From positions 1 through 64,000 of the forward strand of contig CAYWJH010000006.1 in assembly GCA_964458555.1 (NCBI GenBank): a DNA stretch of 64,000 nucleotides. Reading direction: 5' to 3'. The notes beneath the pieces are model-generated. The model was not told the DNA's origin. It did not search any database and saw only the letters and a program-made list of their open reading frames with translations. This stretch comes from SLST01 sp964458555. GTDB lineage: Bacteria > Spirochaetota > Spirochaetia > DSM-27196 > SLST01. The translations under genes and the position numbers were made by a program. Of the stretch, positions 58,678 through 64,000 are shown piece after piece; within the stretch, counting starts at the first letter, position 1, and every line of letters starts with the position of its first letter.

Positions 58678-60563
58678 GCGCTCTCCTCCCGGCGCACGCC
58701 GATCACCACGAAATGGAGGTCGACCACGCGCTCGAACGTCGGCTCGACCGCGACGGGCAGCAGGGGACGTTCGGTCCAGCCCACGACGATGATCTCCGGC
58801 GTACCTCCTCCCTCGACGCGCTGCCGTCGGGCGAGGTCCCCGATCAGTCGTGCACGGTTGGCGGCGAGCCGGTCGTCGGGGACGTAGCGCTCCCAGTCGA
58901 TCTTCGTCAGGTCGCCTTCCGGGGGGCGGTCGAGCACGTGCTCGGAGACCGAGCCGGGTGGGAGGTCGCCCAGCGGTGTGGGGACCCCGTTGACCAGCGC
59001 CACCAGTCCTTCGATCCGCTGCGGCGAGTTGTTGGCGATCTCAACCTCCGCGTAGCCGCCGCCCTGCTCGATCCGGGAGGACAGATCCAGAGGAACGATC
59101 TGATAGGCGAGGTTGTTCTTGTAGCCCCATCGACCGACCTCCATACGCTGCGTCGTGCCGCCTGGCTCCTGCACCACCCGGTGATCCCGTGCCTCCATGG
59201 GGATGAGGAGCGGGCTCCCGTCGTAGCGCGCCGTGTAGTCCGCGCGCTGGCGGCTGAAGAGCGCGGTGTCGCGCGTCACGACGGCGTATCCACCGCCTGC
59301 GACGAGGTCGGCGCGCTCGACCGAGATCGCGAGCGCCTCCACCGGTTGCAGCGAGACCGTGAGCGAGAGATGTCCCACGAGCGCAACGACGGCCGTGAGC
59401 GCGGCGATCCCCGACAGGCCGATCAGCCGCCGCGGCCGCTCGTCTCCGCGCGCGACCCAGACGAGAATCGCCGCCACCCCGATGAGAAAGCTCACCGCGA
59501 GCCCGAGCACGAGGAGCCGCGACGGAAAATCGTAGAGCGGAAGCGACAGCTGGTTGGCGAGGGTTTCCGACTCGAAGACCCTTCGCCTGAGCTCGGTCGG
59601 CACGCCGTCCTGCGACGCCGTGCCCGAGAGCAACGAGTTCCACAGCGCGACGCTCGTCAACGGGGCGACTCGCACGAGGTTCGCGTAGTCGACCGGAAGA
59701 ACGACCACGTCGCCCGAGCCTAGCTCGAACCGCCTCAACGCCGCCCCGGAGCCGGCGAACGTCGTCGCGACTACCTCGCGTTCCCGCTCATCCGGGCCTA
59801 CCGGCAATCCCGCCTCCAGAAACCCGGCGGCCTCGACGGTCGTGATAGCGATGCCTGTGGTCGTGAACTCGCCGATCGGCGCGAGCGTTTCCGCGTCGGC
59901 GGGGCCGAAGTGCGACCCGCCGGAGACCACGAGCCGCCCTCCGCTCGCGACCCAGTCGCGGATCGCGATCACCTGCGGGTCGGTCAGTTCCTGCAGCCGC
60001 GCGTCGTGGATCACGACGGTGTCCACGGCCTCGTAACCCTGCCACTGGTCGGGAAGGTAGGCGAGAAGCGGATAGACGATGTCGAGCACGCGTTGGTCGC
60101 GGTTGTTGTAGAGCGGCAGAAGGAAGTCGAGGTTGGGACGGCGGGCGAGAACGAGCGTGAGCTTCGCGGGGACGCTCCTGCCGAGCAGCTCCCGCTCCTG
60201 CTCGTGAGCCGTCGTGTCCCCGGAGACGATACGGATGCGAAGAGGGTAGACCGTCGTCTCGATGGGTACGACGAAGGAAAACGCCTTGCTCGCGCCGGAG
60301 ATCAGCTCGACCTCGCGCGAGTAGCGAAGCGTAGCCGGATCGGTCTCCATGCGCGATCCCCGTGCGATCTCGAGGTGAAGCTCGCCGTCCACGTCGTCGC
60401 CGAGGTTCTGCACCGTGAGGTGGACCGGGGTCCAGCTGCCGGCACGGAATACTCCGCTGAAACCGACGACCGCGTTCACGTCGAGCGCGTACTGCGCCCA
60501 CCCCGTCGCGAGAGGGAGGCACGTCATCGCTACGATGGAGAGCCATCTGCGCACGTCAGCCAC
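58674..60563 (-). CDS. Secreted/membrane GATase-like protein, first gene of the large MoxR/VWA operon
   Basis: 629 residues from GTG 60563 (GTG 60554 possible). A signal peptide (WLSIVAMTCLPLATGWA) is followed by a beta-sandwich domain (VVGFSGVFRAGSWTPVHLTVQNLGD). A class I glutamine-amidotransferase-like region comes next (VIAIRDWVASGGRLVVSGGSHFG, GEFTTTGIAITT), lacking a nucleophile Cys. Two TM helices follow (LLVLGLAVSFLIGVAAILVWV, LIGLSGIAALTAVVALVGHLSL), then a C-terminal soluble part. It contains no VWA domain. It probably interacts with the VWA proteins downstream. Confidence 0.75.
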   Translation of the reverse strand: MADVRRWLSIVAMTCLPLATGWAQYALDVNAVVGFSGVFRAGSWTPVHLTVQNLGDDVDGELHLEIARGSRMETDPATLRYSREVELISGASKAFSFVVPIETTVYPLRIRIVSGDTTAHEQERELLGRSVPAKLTLVLARRPNLDFLLPLYNNRDQRVLDIVYPLLAYLPDQWQGYEAVDTVVIHDARLQELTDPQVIAIRDWVASGGRLVVSGGSHFGPADAETLAPIGEFTTTGIAITTVEAAGFLEAGLPVGPDEREREVVATTFAGSGAALRRFELGSGDVVVLPVDYANLVRVAPLTSVALWNSLLSGTASQDGVPTELRRRVFESETLANQLSLPLYDFPSRLLVLGLAVSFLIGVAAILVWVARGDERPRRLIGLSGIAALTAVVALVGHLSLTVSLQPVEALAISVERADLVAGGGYAVVTRDTALFSRQRADYTARYDGSPLLIPMEARDHRVVQEPGGTTQRMEVGRWGYKNNLAYQIVPLDLSSRIEQGGGYAEVEIANNSPQRIEGLVALVNGVPTPLGDLPPGSVSEHVLDRPPEGDLTKIDWERYVPDDRLAANRARLIGDLARRQRVEGGGTPEIIVVGWTERPLLPVAVEPTFERVVDLHFVVIGVRREESA

Positions 60564-60664
60564 ACGTTCTAAGGTACAACTGCGTCGCCGTATCGCATAC
60601 GCCGTCGGTGTGGTCGACGGTGCGACCAGATGATTGCTGATACAAATATTCCTGCGGAATTCTG

Positions 60665-60693
60665 TTGACGCTCGGCAGGACCGGAACCATATT
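60665..60693 (+). promoter_or_regulatory. Sigma-70-like promoter for the flavoprotein gene
   Basis: TTGACG (60665-60670), 17-bp spacer, CATATT (60688-60693), 29 bp before ATG 60723, which is preceded by GGAGGAGG. Confidence 0.6.
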
Positions 60694-60722
60694 TGGCCCA
60701 CCGTAACGGCGGAGGAGGTTTG

Positions 60723-62180
60723 ATGGCACGCTTCTCGCACGATGTGATTATCCTCGGCGGTGGATCCGGTGGCCTGACGGCCGCGGCCGGGTGCGCGCAG
60801 CTGGGCATGAAGACGGCGCTCATCGACAAGGAGCGGTTGGGCGGCGACTGCCTGCACTACGGGTGCGTGCCGTCGAAGACGCTCATCCGAACCGCGACGA
60901 TCGCGCAACAGGCTCGCGAGGCACCGCGATTCGGGCTGCCCTCCGTCGAGGTCGGTGCGATCGACATGGCCGCCGTGAACGCGCGTATCGCCGGCGTGAT
61001 CGAGGGGATTGCCGAGCACGATTCGCCCGAGCGCTTCGGAAAGCTCGGAGCGGAGGTCTTCCTTGGCCACGCCGAGTTCACCTCGCCGCACGAGATCCGA
61101 CTGGACGGGAGCGAAACGCTGTCGGCTCCGAAGATCATCCTGGCCACCGGCAGCTCTCCGCGCGTCATTCCGTTTCCCGGGCTCGACGACGCGGGGTACA
61201 TCACCAACCTCGACGCGTTCTCGCTCGAGCGGTTGCCGCAGCGTCTCGTCACGATCGGTGCCGGGCCTATCGGCCTCGAGTTGAGCCAGGCGTTCGCGCG
61301 GCTCGGGTCGAGCGTGACCGTCGTGGACATCGCGCCGCAGGTGCTTCCCCGGGAGGACGCGGACATGGCGGAGATCGTCGCCGCGAGAGCCGCGAGCGAC
61401 GGCGTCGCGTTCCGCCTGGGCGCGAAGATCGATCGCGTGGAGCGCGACGGTTCGGCGAAGCGAGTCGTGCTCACGAACGCCGAAGGAGCCGAAGAGACGA
61501 TCGAGGCCGATGAGATCCTCGTCGCGGTGGGCCGACAGGGGAACACCGAGGGGCTCGGGCTCGAAGCGGCCGGCGTCGAGGTGGAGAAGAGCTTCGCTAC
61601 GGTGAACTCGAAGCTGCAGACCAGCGAGAAGCACATCCTCGCGGTCGGCGACGTGAACGGGCGGTTCCTCTTCACGCACGTCGCCGGAGCCGAGGGCAGT
61701 CTCGCGGTGCGGCGCGTGGCGCTGCACGCCGGCGGCAGCATGGACTACCGGACCGTGCCGTGGGTCACCTACACCGAGCCCGAGCTCGCGTCGGTCGGCT
61801 ACAACGAGGCACGCGCGAAGGAGGCCGGTGTCGATTATCGCTGCGTCGTCGAATCGTACGCGTCGAACGACCGCGCCCGCGCCGAAGACGAAACCGAGGG
61901 GCGGATCAAGATCCTCCTCGACGGGAAGGATCGCGTGATCGGGACGCAGATCGCGGGGCTGCACGCCGGAGAGCTGCTCGCGCCGTCGCTCTTCGCGGTC
62001 TCCTCGCGGTGGAAGGCGCGCGAGCTGATGGGGGTGACCTATCCGTACCCGACGCTCTCGGAGCTCCACCGCAAGGCGGTCTCCGGCTACATGGCGCCCC
62101 GTCTGTTCAACGACCGTATCCGGGGGCTCTTGCGCTTCTTCTTCCGCTACCGCGGCGACGGTGGCCAGGGCTACGAGTAG
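60723..62180 (+). CDS. MerA-like FAD-dependent pyridine nucleotide-disulfide oxidoreductase
   Basis: 485 residues from ATG 60723, with GGAGGAGG upstream. FAD motif VIILGGGSGGLTAAAG; redox pair Cys43-Cys48 in GGDCLHYGCVPSK; NAD(P) motif TIGAGPIGLELSQAFARLG; second FAD motif HILAVGDVNG. At the C-terminal interface, dihydrolipoamide dehydrogenases have HxHPTLSE, while this has YPYPTLSE, so the catalytic His is Tyr. There is no N-terminal HMA domain and no C-terminal Cys pair of MerA. It reduces a disulfide or other acceptor, not lipoamide in the usual way. The TVP38-family gene follows 8 bp later. Confidence 0.88.
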   Translation: MARFSHDVIILGGGSGGLTAAAGCAQLGMKTALIDKERLGGDCLHYGCVPSKTLIRTATIAQQAREAPRFGLPSVEVGAIDMAAVNARIAGVIEGIAEHDSPERFGKLGAEVFLGHAEFTSPHEIRLDGSETLSAPKIILATGSSPRVIPFPGLDDAGYITNLDAFSLERLPQRLVTIGAGPIGLELSQAFARLGSSVTVVDIAPQVLPREDADMAEIVAARAASDGVAFRLGAKIDRVERDGSAKRVVLTNAEGAEETIEADEILVAVGRQGNTEGLGLEAAGVEVEKSFATVNSKLQTSEKHILAVGDVNGRFLFTHVAGAEGSLAVRRVALHAGGSMDYRTVPWVTYTEPELASVGYNEARAKEAGVDYRCVVESYASNDRARAEDETEGRIKILLDGKDRVIGTQIAGLHAGELLAPSLFAVSSRWKARELMGVTYPYPTLSELHRKAVSGYMAPRLFNDRIRGLLRFFFRYRGDGGQGYE

Positions 62181-62188
62181 GGGGAACG

Positions 62189-62899
62189 ATGGCGAAACGA
62201 AACGCAACAATCAGACTGGTGGTACTGCTCGTGCTCGTCGCGGCGCTGATCACGGCGACGATCGTCTTTGACGTCAACACGTACCTGCGGGACGTGCTCG
62301 AGTGGGTCCGCGACCGCGGCGCCGCGGGGGTGCTTATCTTTGCCGCGGTGTACATCACGGCCACCGTGCTCTTCGTGCCGGGTTCCATCCTCACGCTCGG
62401 CGCCGGCTTCATCTACGGCGTCGTGTGGGGGTCGATCTACGTCTCGGTGGCGTCGACGCTCGGCGCGACGGCGGCGTTCATCGTGGGCCGCTACTTCGCG
62501 CGCGACTGGATCGCAGCGAAGGTGTCCGGGAACAAGCGGTTCGCGGCGATCGACGACGCGGTGGGCGACGAGGGGTGGAAGATCGTCGGGCTGACGCGGC
62601 TGAGTCCCGTCTTCCCCTTCAATCTGCTCAACTACGCCTACGGCCTGACGAAGGTGTCGCTGCGCGATTACTTCTTCGCGAGCTGGATCGGGATGATGCC
62701 GGGCACCGTCATGTACGTCTACATCGGGTCGCTCGCGGGTGACCTTGCGATGCTGGGCGCCGGCGAACGCGCCCGCACGACCGGCGAGTGGGCGCTCTAC
62801 GGAGTGGGGCTCCTCGCGACGGTCGCGGTGACGGTCTTCGTGACGCGCCTCGCGCGGCGAGCGTTGCGGCGTCGGATCAACGTGGAGCCGGCCGGTTGA
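62189..62899 (+). CDS. TVP38/TMEM64 (DedA/SNARE-associated) family membrane protein
   Basis: 236 residues, with AGGGGGA just before ATG. About five or six TM helices. Family core: FVPGSILTLGAGFIYGVVWGSIYVS, ATAAFIVGRYFARDW and GLTRLSPVFPFNLLNYAYGLTKVSLRDY, including the G-L-x-R-x-x-P-x-x-P-F motif with its conserved Arg and Pro. This family is often cotranscribed with a MerA-like reductase, as here. Some members flip phospholipids; the role with the reductase is unknown. The 3' end overlaps the convergent MFS gene by 23 bp. Confidence 0.9.
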   Translation: MAKRNATIRLVVLLVLVAALITATIVFDVNTYLRDVLEWVRDRGAAGVLIFAAVYITATVLFVPGSILTLGAGFIYGVVWGSIYVSVASTLGATAAFIVGRYFARDWIAAKVSGNKRFAAIDDAVGDEGWKIVGLTRLSPVFPFNLLNYAYGLTKVSLRDYFFASWIGMMPGTVMYVYIGSLAGDLAMLGAGERARTTGEWALYGVGLLATVAVTVFVTRLARRALRRRINVEPAG

Positions 62900-64000
62900 G
62901 GTCGTCCGACGGCGGACGTCGGACGAGCAAGGCCATGGCCGCTGCGCCGACGAGCGAGAGCGCCGCCGCGGCGCGGTAGACCCACGCCACCGAAAACGCC
63001 TCGATCGCGATCCCGCCGAGCCAGCTTCCAACGATGCTGCCCAGTCCGAAGAAGACCGAGGGCGCGATCGCCTGGAAGAGCGACCGGTGCGCGGCCGGCG
63101 CGATGGAGTCGATATAGTCCACCGTCGCCGCGAGGAAGAGGCCGAACGTGAGACCGTGCGAGAGCTGCAGAAGTAGTATCCCGGGGGCCGATCCGAGCAG
63201 CGAGTAGGCGAACAACCGCACGCCCATGAGCAGCAGCAGCGAGGCGATCAGGCCGGGGCCCCGCCGGCGACGCAGCAGCAATCCGGAGATGAAGAGGAAC
63301 GGCACCTCGCTCACCGCCGCGATCGAGTGCGCGAAGCCGACGTCGGAGAGCGACCCGCCGACCGAGTCGAGGAGCAGCGGCAGGAAGGTCATCGCCGCGC
63401 GGAAGCCGACGAAGGTGACGAACGTCGCGGCGAGGAGCACGAGGTAGCCCGGGTTCGCGAAGACCGCGCGGAGGCCCTCGGCGAAGTGTCGCCCGCTGCG
63501 TGCCGACCGGACCGCGCCGCGTCGCGGCATGAGGAGCGCGAGCACGGCCACCCCCGCCGCAACGCCGGCGTAGATCCGGAAGAGAATCGGGATCCCGAAC
63601 CGCTCGGCAACGCCCCCGAGAACGAGTGCCGCCGCCGCGAAGCCCATGGAGCCGAAGCCCCGGGCGACCCCGTAGCTGAGACCCGGCTCGATCCTGCGGC
63701 GCGCCATGATCCAGGCGTCAAGGACCGCGGGGAGCGAGTTCGCGCTCAGCGAGTAGACGAGCGCGATCGTGACCACGATCACGTAGGCGTCCACCGACGC
63801 CGGGAAGGCGAGCGCGGCCAGCGCGGCGACCGTCATCGCACCGGCGACCAGCCAGCGAGGCGAGCTGAGCCGGTCGCTGAGCGAGCCGATGATCGGCTGG
63901 CCCACGATGGCGAAGCCGAAGACGGCTGACATCACGAGGCCGGTCTGACTGGGCGAGTAGCCCCGGTCGGTGAGAAAGGGCACCGTGAACGCCTCGAAGC
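62877..64000 (-). CDS. MFS transporter (nucleoside/LacY-type MFS_1-like), N-terminus beyond window
   Basis: The frame is open to base 64000 (FEAFTVPFLTDRGYSPSQTG), so only the start and TM1 are missing. About eleven hydrophobic segments are seen. The MFS loop motif G-x-x-S-D-R lies in GSLSDRLSSPRWLV. A long hydrophilic centre (MPRRGAVRSARSGRHFAEGLRAV) divides two halves. PFLTDRGYSPSQTG is the pattern of the MFS_1_like/LacY-nucleoside group, which imports sugars or nucleosides with protons. Substrate not determinable. Confidence 0.88.
   Translation of the reverse strand, partial: FEAFTVPFLTDRGYSPSQTGLVMSAVFGFAIVGQPIIGSLSDRLSSPRWLVAGAMTVAALAALAFPASVDAYVIVVTIALVYSLSANSLPAVLDAWIMARRRIEPGLSYGVARGFGSMGFAAAALVLGGVAERFGIPILFRIYAGVAAGVAVLALLMPRRGAVRSARSGRHFAEGLRAVFANPGYLVLLAATFVTFVGFRAAMTFLPLLLDSVGGSLSDVGFAHSIAAVSEVPFLFISGLLLRRRRGPGLIASLLLLMGVRLFAYSLLGSAPGILLLQLSHGLTFGLFLAATVDYIDSIAPAAHRSLFQAIAPSVFFGLGSIVGSWLGGIAIEAFSVAWVYRAAAALSLVGAAAMALLVRRPPSDDLNRPAPR

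Noticed and set aside
60723..62180. Dihydrolipoamide dehydrogenase or true mercuric reductase
   Set aside because: The HxHPT motif is replaced, there is no dehydrogenase-complex gene nearby, and the MerA-specific HMA domain and C-terminal Cys pair are absent.
1..64000. tRNA, rRNA, transposase or integrase genes
   Set aside because: None was recognised by eye on either strand; no terminal inverted repeats or target-site duplications were found around the damaged genes.

Overview
The window is GC-rich, densely coded bacterial DNA, with three scaffold gaps of exactly 100 N (17091-17190, 20557-20656, 28318-28417). No rRNA, tRNA, insertion sequence or phage gene was recognised. The best taxonomic clue is a complete six-gene mevalonate cluster (28478-35059, minus strand) in the order HMG-CoA synthase, type 2 IPP isomerase, HMG-CoA reductase, mevalonate diphosphate decarboxylase, phosphomevalonate kinase, mevalonate kinase. 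This is the order known from Borrelia (BB0683-BB0688). With the receiver-first multi-PAS HisKA_2 kinase and the MoxR/DUF58/VWA clusters, it points to a high-GC free-living spirochaete, probably a draft or metagenome assembly.

Layout. 0-5 kb: end of a formylglycine-generating-enzyme-fold protein, a UroD-family protein, a cyclic-nucleotide-regulated MscS-type channel, and a minus-strand trio of nucleotidyltransferase, HepT-like protein and HD phosphohydrolase. 5-9.4 kb: a large hybrid sensor kinase, a HepT fragment and a second, canonical MntA/HepT pair. 9.4-21.4 kb: a sugar-utilisation region (AraC regulator, arabinose/fucose-isomerase-like enzyme, GH29 alpha-L-fucosidase, fuconolactonase-like amidohydrolase, second UroD-like protein, ABC-2 exporter, TetR gene with twin operators). 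It contains an unusual concentration of damaged genes: frameshifts, an in-frame TGA in putP, fused gene fragments, and several clean in-frame internal losses. 21.6-28.3 kb: universal stress protein, BCCT betaine/choline transporter, class III cyclase-like protein, a lipoprotein hydrolase lacking its nucleophile, a cell-wall amidase, and a class II aldolase cut by a gap.

28.4-41.9 kb: mevalonate operon, mnmA, an OmpR-type two-component system followed by an HtrA-type protease with a strong terminator, dusA and a methyltransferase. 41.9-46.1 kb: first MoxR cluster (membrane protein, DUF58, MoxR, small membrane protein, DUF4129-like). 46.1-47 kb: J-domain protein. 47-60.6 kb: a second and larger MoxR cluster of seven end-to-end overlapping genes, whose last gene overlaps a GGDEF-EAL protein. 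60.7-64 kb: MerA-like flavoprotein disulfide reductase, TVP38-family membrane protein, and an MFS transporter running off the right edge.

The genes suggest a heterotroph able to take up and break down fucose-type sugars, make isoprenoids by the mevalonate route, and respond to osmotic stress (MscS-CNB, BCCT, Usp). It also appears to maintain an elaborate MoxR/VWA envelope-associated assembly system. The most interesting observations are the NTase-HepT-HD trio, the eight-gene overlapping MoxR-VWA-c-di-GMP array, and the cluster of internally shortened genes at 12-21 kb, which is either decay or an assembly artefact.
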